Shown here: in pieces, positions 1 through 9,015 of the stretch
How positions within the stretch are numbered: the first letter of the stretch is position 1
Layout of the letters: every line of letters begins with the position of its first letter
Origin: Rhizobium sp. Root1220
Lineage (GTDB): Bacteria; Pseudomonadota; Alphaproteobacteria; Rhizobiales; Rhizobiaceae
NCBI RefSeq assembly: GCF_001426265.1
Contig: NZ_LMDG01000009.1
Coordinates: 28,338-92,337 of the forward strand
DNA length: 64,000 nt
Reading direction: 5' to 3'
Position numbers and translations under genes: made by a program
The notes under the pieces: model-generated
Told to the model about the DNA's origin: nothing
Databases searched by the model: none
What the model saw: only the letters and a program-made list of their open reading frames with translations

Positions 1-364
1 AAGCAAAGATCACGCCAATGCCACGGGCGATCAGGCGATGCGCCCATTCCCACCAGAAGATGCTCTTGAACTCATCGACGGTCATGTCGCTGTTGAGTTG
101 ATGATACTCGGGGATGCGTTGGTAGAGCTTGAACTCCTCCTCCCACTCCGCGGCACTCAAAGGAGGAATCACGCCATGGATCGGCTTCCACTCCGTGATT
201 GACAGACCCGAGTTCGTTAGCCGTGTGGCGCCGCCGACGATCACAAGACAGAACAGCGCCAGCAGCACGAATCCAAGCCAAATACGGACGGCGCGACGAT
301 CGCTGTCCTGCTTGTGCACCTGACGCAAAATTTCCTGTTCCGTCGGTGGGTTCGCGATAGCCAT
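1..364 (-). CDS. ctaA: Heme A synthase CtaA (COX15 type), N-terminal part only
   Basis: Converts heme O to heme A for aa3-type cytochrome oxidase, in the inner membrane. The gene runs off the left edge, so only about 121 N-terminal residues are visible. They show a charged cytoplasmic N-terminus, a first membrane segment (about residues 29-45) and the family signature [12 protein letters not shown] followed by [13 protein letters not shown], then a WWEWAHR segment containing a conserved heme-ligand histidine. The ATG at 362-364 fits the expected start of rhizobial CtaA. It is divergent from the DUF2842 gene. The family call is firm; the C-terminal half cannot be judged. Confidence 0.95.
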   Translation of the reverse strand, partial: MAIANPPTEQEILRQVHKQDSDRRAVRIWLGFVLLALFCLVIVGGATRLTNSGLSITEWKPIHGVIPPLSAAEWEEEFKLYQRIPEYHQLNSDMTVDEFKSIFWWEWAHRLIARGIGVIFA

Positions 365-478
365 GCCTGCTCCTTGTGTCGGGCAGTTGATTTGCCTTAG
401 CGGCTCATGCAAAACAAGCCCCGAACCTTTGCGGCATGCCGTCGCGGTCGTTCCGAACCCAAGAGTGGAAAGTTTTAG

Positions 479-688
479 ATGCCAGTCCGCCTTCGTAAAT
501 TCATCGGCACGATCGTCATCGTCGTTCTCGTGCTCGCCTACGCGGTACTGGCGAACACAATTGCCGTCGCAACACTCGGCAACGCGCCCTGGTGGGGCCA
601 CCTGCTCTACTTTTCCCTGACCGGCTTGCTCTGGGTGCTCCCTGCCATGGTCATCATCAAGTGGATGGCTGGACCCAAGCAACGATGA
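479..688 (+). CDS. DUF2842 family small membrane protein
   Basis: A 69-residue protein with two predicted transmembrane helices (about residues 8-32 and 40-62) joined by a short loop with NAPWWGH, and a basic end (MAGPKQR). This matches what I recall of the DUF2842 family of alphaproteobacteria, commonly found near ctaA. Its function is unknown; the location suggests an accessory role in respiration or membrane biology, which is inference only. It starts with ATG about 115 bp from the divergent ctaA start, so the two genes probably share a promoter region. Confidence 0.75.
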   Translation: MPVRLRKFIGTIVIVVLVLAYAVLANTIAVATLGNAPWWGHLLYFSLTGLLWVLPAMVIIKWMAGPKQR

Positions 689-806
689 AGCGTTAACGGC
701 GAACTAACCCTGATACAGGGAAAGCCGGACTGCGCGCAGTTCATAAACGAAATGAACGCTTCTGCCCCCTATCCTCTCCGCTCACCAAGTAGACTGGAGA
801 GATGTC

Positions 807-2045
807 GTGTTGACACGGAGTGTTCCCGTTCCGGATAGACCGGACGTGCCGGAGACCGAAGGGGGCATTTCTCGCGTTGAGTCGCTGGACGCACGATTTA
901 CCAACGCCAATCTCGACGTCGTCGTCATCGATGCGATGCCGACACTGGAGCAAGCCTGGCGTGAACTTGAGTGCGACGATCTGAACTCGTTGCACCAGGG
1001 CTATGACTGGTGCCTGGCCTGGGTACGAGCCTATCAAAACCCGCTGGCAATCCTTTGGGGCAAGCTGGCCCACGAGACCGCCTTCATCCTGCCGCTCGAG
1101 ATCACGAGGTCGCACGGCGCGCGAGTTGCCACGTTCATCGGCGCCGACCACAGCAATATCAATACCGGCCTGTTTTCGAACCGTTTCCTGGAAGGAACTG
1201 GCGATCTCGATGCACATCGCTTCGCCGACCTGCTGCGGCAAGCACTGGCCGGTCTGGCCGACTTACTGCTGCTCCAGAATATTCCTCTGGAATGGCGCGG
1301 GCGCCAGAATCCGCTTGCTCTCCTGCCCATGGTCCAGAACCAGAACCATGCATACCGGCTTCCTCTTCTCGACAGCTTCGACACTACGCTCAGGCAATTG
1401 AATGCAAAAAATAGACGCAAGAAGTTTCGCGTTCAATCCAAACGTCTGGAGGCCCTTGGCGGTTTCGAGTATGTCGCCGGCGGCACCACCAACGAGCAGC
1501 ATCGGCTCCTTGATCTCTTTTTCAAACAGAAAAGCGAACGCTTCGAGACACTTGGCTTGCCGGACGTATTTGCCCGCCCCGAAACGAAGCAGTTCCTGCA
1601 TGGGGCGATCGACATCCGCGACGCGGACCGGCAAATCCTGGGCCTCGAGATGCACGCGATTCGCCTCAAGGGTCAACGCGATGGATACATTGCGGCACTT
1701 TCCGGCATTTCACGGAAAGGCGATCACGTCATCTGCCAGTTCAGCTCGATTGACGAGAGCGTCGGTGCGGATGCGAGCCCCGGCGAATTCCTGTTCTGGC
1801 AAATGATCGAAGGTCAACACAACAAAGGCGTCAGCATGTTCGATTTCGGCCTTGGCGATCAGGGATACAAGCGCTCGTGGGCGCCTGTCGAAACAGCGCA
1901 CTACGACGTCGTCCTGTCCCTTACGGCGCGCGGTAGCGTTGCCGGTCTGGCGCACCGCGCGATCACACGCGGCAAGGCCTTCGTAAAATCACATCCTCGG
2001 CTCTACAGGATTGCGCAGCGCACGCGCAGGATGATTGGCGTCTGA
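807..2045 (+). CDS. GNAT/FemAB-like acetyltransferase of a polysaccharide locus (BioF2-like domain)
   Basis: A 412-residue soluble protein. The middle and C-terminal parts resemble the acetyltransferase fold found in FemAB/CelD-like proteins of exopolysaccharide loci: a basic KNRRKKFRVQSKRLE stretch, an MHAIRLKGQRDGYIAALSG strand region, and the late motif GVSMFDFGLGDQGYKRSWAP typical of that superfamily. The start is GTG at 807 with a GGAGAG ribosome binding site 5-6 bases upstream; the ATG at 802 is in another frame and stops at once. It ends exactly where the convergent Wzc gene ends. It is probably a sugar- or amino-group modifying enzyme for the polysaccharide encoded here and may correspond to uppA of Agrobacterium (recalled gene order, not aligned). 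Confidence 0.8.
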   Translation: MLTRSVPVPDRPDVPETEGGISRVESLDARFTNANLDVVVIDAMPTLEQAWRELECDDLNSLHQGYDWCLAWVRAYQNPLAILWGKLAHETAFILPLEITRSHGARVATFIGADHSNINTGLFSNRFLEGTGDLDAHRFADLLRQALAGLADLLLLQNIPLEWRGRQNPLALLPMVQNQNHAYRLPLLDSFDTTLRQLNAKNRRKKFRVQSKRLEALGGFEYVAGGTTNEQHRLLDLFFKQKSERFETLGLPDVFARPETKQFLHGAIDIRDADRQILGLEMHAIRLKGQRDGYIAALSGISRKGDHVICQFSSIDESVGADASPGEFLFWQMIEGQHNKGVSMFDFGLGDQGYKRSWAPVETAHYDVVLSLTARGSVAGLAHRAITRGKAFVKSHPRLYRIAQRTRRMIGV

Positions 2046-4175
2046 TCAAGCGGCATGACGCGAAAGCCCACGTTCGACCGGCTCTTGGCTGCCCGACATC
2101 AGGATGACGCGCTCATAGCCCGCCGCTTCAAAGTCGGTCATTGCCGAGACGAACTCTTGCTCGGCAATCTCGGGCATGGAGAGAATGATTTCGATATCCT
2201 TGCTTCCCGTCAGGCGGGAGACGCCCGCTACGTCAGCAACCCCACATTCGACGATCACCAGATCATAGGCGGACACCAGCGCATCGAGTAGCAGCGAAAG
2301 CCGATCGGCGCCACGCATTGCCCGGCGCACATCGCTCGCGCCCTGAGGGATGAAATGCGCGTCTGAGCGGCAATCGCCGTGGATAGTATCTCCGAAGGCA
2401 GCGCGACCGCAGAGCAAATCCGTTATGCCAAGTACGCTCTGATCGCCCGCCATGAGTTCGCTAGGATGACCCGAACCGGTCATATCGACCAGAATCACCC
2501 TTGAGCCCTCTTTCGCCAGGTGGCGGACAAGCCCTACCGTCGCTGCTGAACCGTCATCGCCGGTCGGCGAGATGGCAATGGCAAGCGGCGCGCGGCTACC
2601 GCGAAGGTAGTCCGCAACAGACGCGATCGAAAACTCGTTGGCCGCTGGGGCGTCCACCTCCTCATCTTCGATATCCTCCGCTTCGGCGGGCGTCGCCAGC
2701 ATGCTTTGCATGGCGGGAAGCGCATCGGTGCCCGGACTGTCGTCCTCCTCTGTACGCGACACAACCTGGGGGATAACGACAGGACGCAGAGCGCGGCCGC
2801 TGAACAGTTCGGCCAGCATGATCGCAATCGACGTCATGATAAACGTTGCGAGAGCAGCCACGATCACGATCGGAACCACCTTCGGGAAATATGGATCGAC
2901 CTGCTGGATCGCCTTGGAGACGATACGGGCATCTGCAGGGCTCGAGTTCTTGTCGGCGCGCGATGCAGCCTCGCGGTACCGCGACAGGTATGTCTCGAGA
3001 AGCTGGCGCTGGGCGTTGGCTTCGCGACCAAGGGCGTTGAGGCCGACCTCGTCCTCGCCCGCCCGTGCACTGTTCGCCTTCAGCTTGTCCAGCTGCTGCT
3101 CGAGTTCCTTCTGCCGAAGGCTGGCAACCTTCGCCTCGCTCTCGATGCTTGCCAGAATCTTCTGCGTCTCCTGGCGGGTCTGGGCCTTGATGTCAGCCAA
3201 CTGGGCACGGAGGCCCTTGAGCCGTGGATGGTTGTTCAGCAATGAGGTCTGCAGGTCAGAGATCTGCGACTGCAGTGCCGACTCCGTCCCCTTCAGGCGT
3301 TGCATCGACTGCGAGTTCATAATGTCCTGAAGCGTATCGGACGGCTCGCCGGAGGACAAAGCGTTGCGCACAGACTGCGCCCTTGCCTCGGCATTCGCCC
3401 GATCACCGCGAACGCGGGTCAGTTCGGCGGAAATGTCGTTCAGCTGCTGTGTCGGAAAGTTGGTGCCACCGGTCGTCGGCAGCAGGCCGTGCTCGGCGCG
3501 ATACTCGGCAACCTTCTGCTCGGCTTCATTCACCTTCTGGCGAAGACCCTCGATCTCGGGCTCCAGCCAGCGAGTGGCCTCCGAATTGGAGTCGAGCTTC
3601 GCGCCGCTTTGCGCGGCAAGATAAACGGCGGCCATTGCATTCGGGATCGTCGCAGCCAGTTTCGGATCCTTCGACGTGAAGGTGATGCCGATCACGCGCG
3701 ATCCCGGCACCTGATAGACCTGCAGCCGCTCGGTGAATGCATCGATGACCCGCTCCTCGGGCGGATTTTCGAAAGGGTTCTTCTTGAGATGGAGCGCGAC
3801 GAGAATATCCGTGAGGGCCGAACCATTCGCGGCCGCGTCGAATTCAGGCAGCTCAAAAAGCTTCTGGCTGTTGATGACCTGCTTTATCAGGTCGGCCGAT
3901 TGCAACAGTTGGACCTGGCTTGCGATGTTGAGTTCATCGAGTAACGGGCTAGCGCTGGCATCATTCGTCTGTGCGTTGGAGAAGGCGGCGGCACGCGGCT
4001 CAATGAGGATGCGTGTCTCGCTCCGGTATTTCGGCGAGATCATCGCGGCGCCCGCGAAGGCAACGCCCGCCCCGAGCAGCGTGATCGCCGCTACCTTCAG
4101 CCGGCGCGCCCAGACAGCGCGAACCAGCTGCCCAAGGTCAATATCGACATCCTGATTACGCGTTACGCCGGACAT
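2046..4175 (-). CDS. Wzc/GumC-type polysaccharide copolymerase with degenerate kinase domain
   Basis: Chain-length and export coordinator of a Wza/Wzy-type polysaccharide system, inner membrane. About 709 residues: Wzz domain with a first membrane helix (about residues 33-53), a long periplasmic coiled coil (roughly 170-430), a second helix (around 440-465) and a cytoplasmic BY-kinase-like domain. The start at 4175 (MSGVTRNQ) has a CGGAG ribosome binding site. The nucleotide-binding site looks broken: the Walker A region reads SPTGDDGSAAT, without the GK[ST] lysine; Walker A' (VILVDMTG) is kept; Walker B has become VIVECG; and there is no tyrosine cluster at the C-terminus. It is divergent from the Wza gene. 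The call of a PCP-2a copolymerase is firm; loss of kinase activity is inference. Confidence 0.88.
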   Translation of the reverse strand: MSGVTRNQDVDIDLGQLVRAVWARRLKVAAITLLGAGVAFAGAAMISPKYRSETRILIEPRAAAFSNAQTNDASASPLLDELNIASQVQLLQSADLIKQVINSQKLFELPEFDAAANGSALTDILVALHLKKNPFENPPEERVIDAFTERLQVYQVPGSRVIGITFTSKDPKLAATIPNAMAAVYLAAQSGAKLDSNSEATRWLEPEIEGLRQKVNEAEQKVAEYRAEHGLLPTTGGTNFPTQQLNDISAELTRVRGDRANAEARAQSVRNALSSGEPSDTLQDIMNSQSMQRLKGTESALQSQISDLQTSLLNNHPRLKGLRAQLADIKAQTRQETQKILASIESEAKVASLRQKELEQQLDKLKANSARAGEDEVGLNALGREANAQRQLLETYLSRYREAASRADKNSSPADARIVSKAIQQVDPYFPKVVPIVIVAALATFIMTSIAIMLAELFSGRALRPVVIPQVVSRTEEDDSPGTDALPAMQSMLATPAEAEDIEDEEVDAPAANEFSIASVADYLRGSRAPLAIAISPTGDDGSAATVGLVRHLAKEGSRVILVDMTGSGHPSELMAGDQSVLGITDLLCGRAAFGDTIHGDCRSDAHFIPQGASDVRRAMRGADRLSLLLDALVSAYDLVIVECGVADVAGVSRLTGSKDIEIILSMPEIAEQEFVSAMTDFEAAGYERVILMSGSQEPVERGLSRHAA

Positions 4176-4367
4176 GCCTGAACTCCGAGAACAAACTCGC
4201 GGCGATCGTAAATGACTATAGTAACCCAACGGTTAATGTTCGGGCTTTGGGCACGACGGCGCAGCAAGGCAAAGCACCGGTAAAAAAATCGCAGGCTTTT
4301 ACCAGCTATTAACCCTAACGGATCGATAACGACTGAGATTGAATTCGTTTCCCATGAGCAAGCACGG
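4176..4367. promoter_or_regulatory. Divergent promoter region of the polysaccharide locus
   Basis: A 192-bp AT-richer gap between the divergent wzc-like and wza-like genes must hold promoters for both. It contains an inverted pair, GGTTAAT at 4231-4237 and ATTAACC at 4308-4314, about 70 bp apart, and a run of seven A. In S. meliloti the related locus is activated by the c-di-GMP-binding AraC-type regulator CuxR, but I cannot identify its operator here. No clear -35/-10 pair was found. Confidence 0.4.
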
Positions 4368-4943
4368 ATGCCTTTCGTACAGCCCAAATTATTGATGGCA
4401 TTGAGCCTTGCCGCCATGACAGTGGCAGTGAGCGGCTGCAATAGCTACAAGCCCGCACCACGCGCTTTCAATGAGGCGACGATCCAGCCTTACGCACTGG
4501 ACAGCGGTGACCGGCTGCGGATAACCGTGTTCGACCAGCCGAGCATGACCAACACCTACACGATCGACCAGGCCGGTTATATCGCGTTTCCTCTCGTCGG
4601 CCAGGTGCCGGCCCGGGGTCGCACTCTCCAGCAGCTGTCCGGGCAGATCGCCCAGAAGCTCAAGCAGGGTTACCTGCGGGATCCGGACGTGACAATCGAC
4701 GTCGACCGTTACCGTTCCGTCTTCATCATGGGCGAAGTCGGGCAATCGGGCCAATACGCCTATGTGCCTGGAATGACCGTCCAGAATGCCGTAGCTGTGG
4801 CCGGCGGCTTCACCTCGCGCGCCAATCAGAGCGCTGTCGATGTAACACGAAAAATCAACGGGCAGGTGATGACAGGACGCGTCAACATCTCCTCGGCGAT
4901 CGTTGCCGGCGATACGATCTACGTCCGCGAACGGCTGTTCTGA
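4368..4943 (+). CDS. Wza-like outer-membrane polysaccharide export lipoprotein
   Basis: A secretin-like export protein for the polysaccharide made by this locus. 191 residues: lipoprotein signal peptide with lipobox VSGC (Cys24), then a polysaccharide export domain (YALDSGDRLRITVFDQPS ... GYIAFPLVGQVPARG, about residues 42-115) and one SLBB-like domain (VFIMGEVGQSGQYAYVPG, about 121-190). It is much shorter than E. coli Wza (about 379 residues) and has one SLBB repeat instead of two, which is usual for the short rhizobial group. It starts a plus-strand run with only 6 bases to the next gene. It appears equivalent to uppC of Agrobacterium (recalled). Confidence 0.9.
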   Translation: MPFVQPKLLMALSLAAMTVAVSGCNSYKPAPRAFNEATIQPYALDSGDRLRITVFDQPSMTNTYTIDQAGYIAFPLVGQVPARGRTLQQLSGQIAQKLKQGYLRDPDVTIDVDRYRSVFIMGEVGQSGQYAYVPGMTVQNAVAVAGGFTSRANQSAVDVTRKINGQVMTGRVNISSAIVAGDTIYVRERLF

Positions 4944-4949
4944 TCGCAG

Positions 4950-6122
4950 ATGGCCAACCAACGTCCGCTTCGCATCATCCATTGCTTCAGATCGCCCGTC
5001 GGCGGGATTTTCCGTCACGTCCGTGATCTGGTGCTGGAGCATAGCAAGGCGGGACACGAGGTCGGCATTCTCTGCGATAGCTCGACTGGCGGCAAGCTTG
5101 AGGACAGACTGTTCGATGAGATCCGGCCCCATCTGGCGCTGGGACTGACGCGGGTTCCGATCCGCCGCTCGGTCAGCCTCTCAGACATCGGCGTCATCTG
5201 GGAGACATACAAGAACATTAAGAGTTTGCGGCCGGACGTGCTGCACGGACACGGCGCCAAAGGCGGTGTGCTCGCGCGGCTTGCCGGCTCAGCTCTGCGG
5301 GTGAACAGGTATCGCGTTGCCCGCCTCTATACCGCACACGGTGGAAGCCTGCACTACTCGCGCAGGTCGTTTCTAGGGCAATTCGTGCTTCGCATGGAGC
5401 GCCTGCAGGAATACTTCACGGATGCACTCGTTTTCATCTGTGAATACGAGCGTGATGCCTACATCAAGAAGGTCGGCCGGCCTCGAACGGAGACGCGGCT
5501 GATCTACAACGGCATCGCGGACCGCGACTTCGAGCTCATTCCGACGCGATCGGATGCCGTCCACTATATCTATGTCGGTATGTTGCGGGACCTTAAGGGT
5601 CCCGATCTCTTTGTGGATGCCTTTGCAAAGGCTGAGCGGATTGTCGGACGGCCGCTCTCCGCCCTGATGATCGGGGACGGGCCGGATCGCGACAGATACC
5701 GCGACATGATGGTCGAGCGCGGATTGGGCAAGCGCATCGGCATGCTGCCGGCAATGCGTGTCCAGCAGGCCTTTGCAATGTCGCAGAACCTTGTCGTGCC
5801 ATCGCGCGCAGAGGCAATGCCCTATATCGTGCTTGAGGGTCTCGGCGCCGGGAAGACAATCATCGCGACGCGTGTCGGGGGCATACCGGAAGCACTGGGC
5901 CGGGATAGCCCTGCCCTTGCGCGGCCCGAAGACGCCGATGATCTTGCACGGGTCATGGCGGATGCCATCCGGATACCGGGCTGGCACGAAGCGATCATGC
6001 CGCCGATCGAACAGGTCAAGTCGATATTTTCGGCCTCCGTCATGGCAACCGACGTACTGCGGCTGTACCACGATCTGCTGGAACGCGAAGTCAAGCAGCC
6101 CGCTATTGCGGTCGCCTCGTAA
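4950..6122 (+). CDS. Glycosyltransferase family 4
   Basis: Adds a sugar to the polyprenol-linked repeat unit on the cytoplasmic side of the membrane. 390 residues with a GT-B fold: the N-terminal domain opens with IIHCFRSPVGGIFRHVRDLV and contains VLHGHGAKGGVLARL; the C-terminal domain has YIYVGMLRDLKGPDLFVDAF and the donor-site signature VPSRAEAMPYIVLEGLGAGK ending in a GGIPEAL motif, with the E-x7-E pair of retaining GT4 enzymes. It lies 6 bases after the wza-like gene and is probably co-transcribed with it. Donor and acceptor sugars cannot be read from the sequence. Confidence 0.9.
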   Translation: MANQRPLRIIHCFRSPVGGIFRHVRDLVLEHSKAGHEVGILCDSSTGGKLEDRLFDEIRPHLALGLTRVPIRRSVSLSDIGVIWETYKNIKSLRPDVLHGHGAKGGVLARLAGSALRVNRYRVARLYTAHGGSLHYSRRSFLGQFVLRMERLQEYFTDALVFICEYERDAYIKKVGRPRTETRLIYNGIADRDFELIPTRSDAVHYIYVGMLRDLKGPDLFVDAFAKAERIVGRPLSALMIGDGPDRDRYRDMMVERGLGKRIGMLPAMRVQQAFAMSQNLVVPSRAEAMPYIVLEGLGAGKTIIATRVGGIPEALGRDSPALARPEDADDLARVMADAIRIPGWHEAIMPPIEQVKSIFSASVMATDVLRLYHDLLEREVKQPAIAVAS

Positions 6123-6178
6123 ACGTTTCTTAGGGGCTTTCTGCTATTGCCGTTGCTTTAACGAGCGGCGGTAGCCTC

Positions 6179-7738
6179 ATGAACAAGGCAGAGAACAACG
6201 ATCAGTTCGATCTGGAAGCACTGCGCAAGCAGCTTTCCGACGTCAATCGGCCCAAGGACGACCCCAGCGAGCAGGCATCGCCGGAACCGATCAACGCCTA
6301 CGCGCGACAGATCGCGGAGCAATTCAGCGACGGAACGCGTTCGCCTGCAATCATAGTCGGCCAGTTTCGGCTGTTCGAGTTCCTGTCGCAGTTTTCGATC
6401 GGCCTTCTCGCATTCCTCATCTGGCCACCAGAAGGAGCGGAGACCCTGCTGACGCGCGCTGTCAGTGCCGTTGTCGTTGCCGCGGCCCTCGTCGGTGCGC
6501 TGCAGATTGCCGACACGTATTCCATTCCGGCTCTTCGTTCCCGCGTCCACCTCCTGCCACGCGTCTTCGCTGGCTGGGCATTCGTTTTCCTGCTCGCTTC
6601 CGCTTTCATCGCGGTGTTCACCAACGTAGATCTGAGAGAGGAGCAATCTTACCTTGCGTGGTTCGTGCTTGGCGCCCTCTTCCTGCTCGGTGCACGATTC
6701 CTTCTTGCCTATGGCATTCGCAATTGGGCGCGCAATGGCATCATGGAGCGCCGTGCCGTCATTGTCGGAGGCGGAGCGCCGGCCAGAGACCTGATCCGTG
6801 TCCTTGAGCAGCAGGTCGACAACGACATCCGTGTGTGCGGCATCTTTGACGACCGGGGCGAGAAACGATCACCGATCATGGTGGCGGGCTATCCCAAGCT
6901 CGGGACGGTCGCGGAGCTCGTCGAATTCGTACGCATGACGCGGATCGATATGCTTATCATCGCCCTTCCGCTGAGTGCGGAGGCCCGCATCTTGCAACTG
7001 TTGAAGACGCTGTGGGTGCTGCCGGTGGATATCCGCCTCGCAGCGCACGCGAACCGCCTGCGTTTCCGCCCCCGTGCCTATTCGCATGTGGGCTCGGTGC
7101 CAATGCTAGACATCTTCAACAAACCAATCCGCGATTGGGATTCAGTTGCCAAGCGGTGCTTCGACATCTTCTTCGCCCTGATCGCGCTGGCGCTTCTCTG
7201 GCCAATCATGTTCGGGGCGGCAATCGCCATCAAGACGACCTCGAAAGGGCCGGTCTTCTTCATGCAGAAGCGTCACGGCTTCAACAACGAGATCATCAAT
7301 ATCTTCAAGTTTCGCTCGATGTATGCCGACAAGGGCGACCCGACAGGCCGGGCTGCCGTCACGAAGGGCGACCCGCGTGTTACTCTGGTCGGGCGCTTCA
7401 TCCGCAAGTCATCGATTGATGAGCTGCCGCAATTGTTCAACGTACTGAAGGGTGACCTCTCACTCGTCGGGCCGCGTCCGCACGCTGTTCTCGCCCAGGC
7501 GCGCGACCGCCCTTTTGGCGACGTCGTTGAGGGCTATTTTGCGCGGCATCGCGTGAAACCCGGCGTGACCGGCTGGGCACAGATCAACGGCTGGCGCGGC
7601 GAGGTCGACAACGACGACAAGATCAAGTTCCGCACCGCCTACGATCTCTACTATATCGAGAACTGGTCGCTTTGGTTCGATCTCAAGATCCTGTTCCTGA
7701 CACCGTTCCGGTTGTTCAACACGGAAAACGCCTATTGA
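6179..7738 (+). CDS. Polyprenyl glycosylphosphotransferase (initiating enzyme)
   Basis: Transfers the first sugar-1-phosphate to undecaprenyl phosphate and so starts repeat-unit synthesis. 519 residues: about four N-terminal membrane helices (residues 65-190), a Rossmann-like central domain (AVIVGGGAPARDLIRVL), a fifth hydrophobic segment (about 325-350) and the C-terminal bacterial sugar transferase domain with GPVFFMQKRHGFNN, FKFRSMYAD, the catalytic SSIDELPQL and SLVGPRPHAV motifs. This is the full WbaP/WcaJ-type architecture. It is the fifth gene of the locus, as uppE is in Agrobacterium by my recollection. Its stop overlaps the start of the next gene. Confidence 0.92.
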   Translation: MNKAENNDQFDLEALRKQLSDVNRPKDDPSEQASPEPINAYARQIAEQFSDGTRSPAIIVGQFRLFEFLSQFSIGLLAFLIWPPEGAETLLTRAVSAVVVAAALVGALQIADTYSIPALRSRVHLLPRVFAGWAFVFLLASAFIAVFTNVDLREEQSYLAWFVLGALFLLGARFLLAYGIRNWARNGIMERRAVIVGGGAPARDLIRVLEQQVDNDIRVCGIFDDRGEKRSPIMVAGYPKLGTVAELVEFVRMTRIDMLIIALPLSAEARILQLLKTLWVLPVDIRLAAHANRLRFRPRAYSHVGSVPMLDIFNKPIRDWDSVAKRCFDIFFALIALALLWPIMFGAAIAIKTTSKGPVFFMQKRHGFNNEIINIFKFRSMYADKGDPTGRAAVTKGDPRVTLVGRFIRKSSIDELPQLFNVLKGDLSLVGPRPHAVLAQARDRPFGDVVEGYFARHRVKPGVTGWAQINGWRGEVDNDDKIKFRTAYDLYYIENWSLWFDLKILFLTPFRLFNTENAY

Positions 7739-8967
7739 GCGCGATCGAGGCGATATCTCCGCGCGTCCCGCAGCCGCAACGCGCAACGTTGCGCCTGATC
7801 GGCTCTGCGATGGTCGCGTTCGGCGTCTTTCTCTCGGGTTTCGTCATCGATGAACCCGCACCGTACGAACTCTGGATGGCTGCCCTCGTTGGCATATGGT
7901 TCATTCTGGGCCTCCGTATCTCCCGGTATACAGCCCCGCTGCTCGCCCTGCTGCTGGCGTTCAACGTCGGCGGCATGCTCTCGCTGACGCAGATGAAGGA
8001 CCTTGCGACCGGTCCCATGTATGTTGCCGTTTCGACCTTTCTGGCCCTGACCGCGATTTTCTACGCTGCGATCATCGAAGATAGCCACCGCCGCCTCCCT
8101 CTCATCTTCAACGCCTGGGCGTTCTCTGCAGTCATAACGTCGCTGCTCGGTATTCTGGGTTACTTCCACGCCTTCCCCGGTGCGGAAGTCTTCACCCTTT
8201 ACGATCGTGCCAAGGGGGCTTTCCAGGACCCCAACGTCTTCGGGCCGTTCCTTGTGCCGCCATCGTTGTATCTCGTTCACGGCATCCTCACCGGGAACCT
8301 AAGGTCCACACCCATCAAGGCGGCCGCCTTGTTGATCTTGGCCCTTGGCGTCTTCCTGTCCTTCTCCCGCGCTGCCTGGGGGCTTTTCTTTCTCGGCATC
8401 GTTCTTCTCATCTTCATCATGCTGCTCAAGGAGCGCAGCGGTGCATTCAGGCTTCGCATCCTAATCCTGTCGCTGGCCGCGATCGTGATGCTCGTCGTAT
8501 CGCTGGTCGCAGCGCTACAGTTCCCGAAGGTGAACGAACTATTCTCGGCACGTGCCCAGTTGGTGCAGCAATACGACGGTGAACACCTCGGACGATTCGA
8601 CCGCCACCGCATTGGCCTTGCAATGATGATGGAACGTCCGCTTGGAATCGGGCCACTGGTCTTCGGCACCATGTTTCCGGAAGACGAGCACAATATCTGG
8701 CTTAAGTCGCTGACGACATATGGCTGGCTTGGCTTCGTTAGCTACGTCGCCCTGCTTGGCTGGACCTTTTGCCTTGGGTTCAAATATCTGCTCAGAGACC
8801 GACCGTGGCAGCCCTATATGATGATCGGTTGGATCAGCATACTCGGCCATGCTGCGATCGGAAATGTTATCGACATCGATCACTGGAGGCATGTCTACCT
8901 GCTTTTCGGCGTCGTCTGGGGCTGCGCTGCACTGGAGCAGCGGCATTTGCGCGATTGGCCCGCTTAA
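7735..8967 (+). CDS. O-antigen ligase/polymerase-like membrane protein
   Basis: About 410 residues with roughly ten hydrophobic helices and a large loop near residues 250-300 (ARAQLVQQYDGEHLGRFDRH then GIGPLVFGTMFPEDEHNIWL), the layout of the Wzy_C/O-antigen ligase family. It probably polymerises or transfers the polysaccharide on the periplasmic side. I chose the TTG at 7735, which overlaps the preceding TGA (TTGA) and implies translational coupling; an ATG at 7810 is an alternative that would remove 25 residues. It corresponds in position to uppF. Its exact role, polymerase or ligase, is not decidable here. Confidence 0.85.
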   Translation: MSAIEAISPRVPQPQRATLRLIGSAMVAFGVFLSGFVIDEPAPYELWMAALVGIWFILGLRISRYTAPLLALLLAFNVGGMLSLTQMKDLATGPMYVAVSTFLALTAIFYAAIIEDSHRRLPLIFNAWAFSAVITSLLGILGYFHAFPGAEVFTLYDRAKGAFQDPNVFGPFLVPPSLYLVHGILTGNLRSTPIKAAALLILALGVFLSFSRAAWGLFFLGIVLLIFIMLLKERSGAFRLRILILSLAAIVMLVVSLVAALQFPKVNELFSARAQLVQQYDGEHLGRFDRHRIGLAMMMERPLGIGPLVFGTMFPEDEHNIWLKSLTTYGWLGFVSYVALLGWTFCLGFKYLLRDRPWQPYMMIGWISILGHAAIGNVIDIDHWRHVYLLFGVVWGCAALEQRHLRDWPA

Positions 8968-9015
8968 GCGTGGCCTGCCCCTTGCGTACGTCGGTGCGCG
9001 CGCTAGACTTCCCCC

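Noticed and set aside
690..720. CtrA binding site (TTAA-N7-TTAA) upstream of the polysaccharide locus
   Set aside because: TTAA-N7-CTAA near 694 has only one perfect half-site; such near matches are common by chance.
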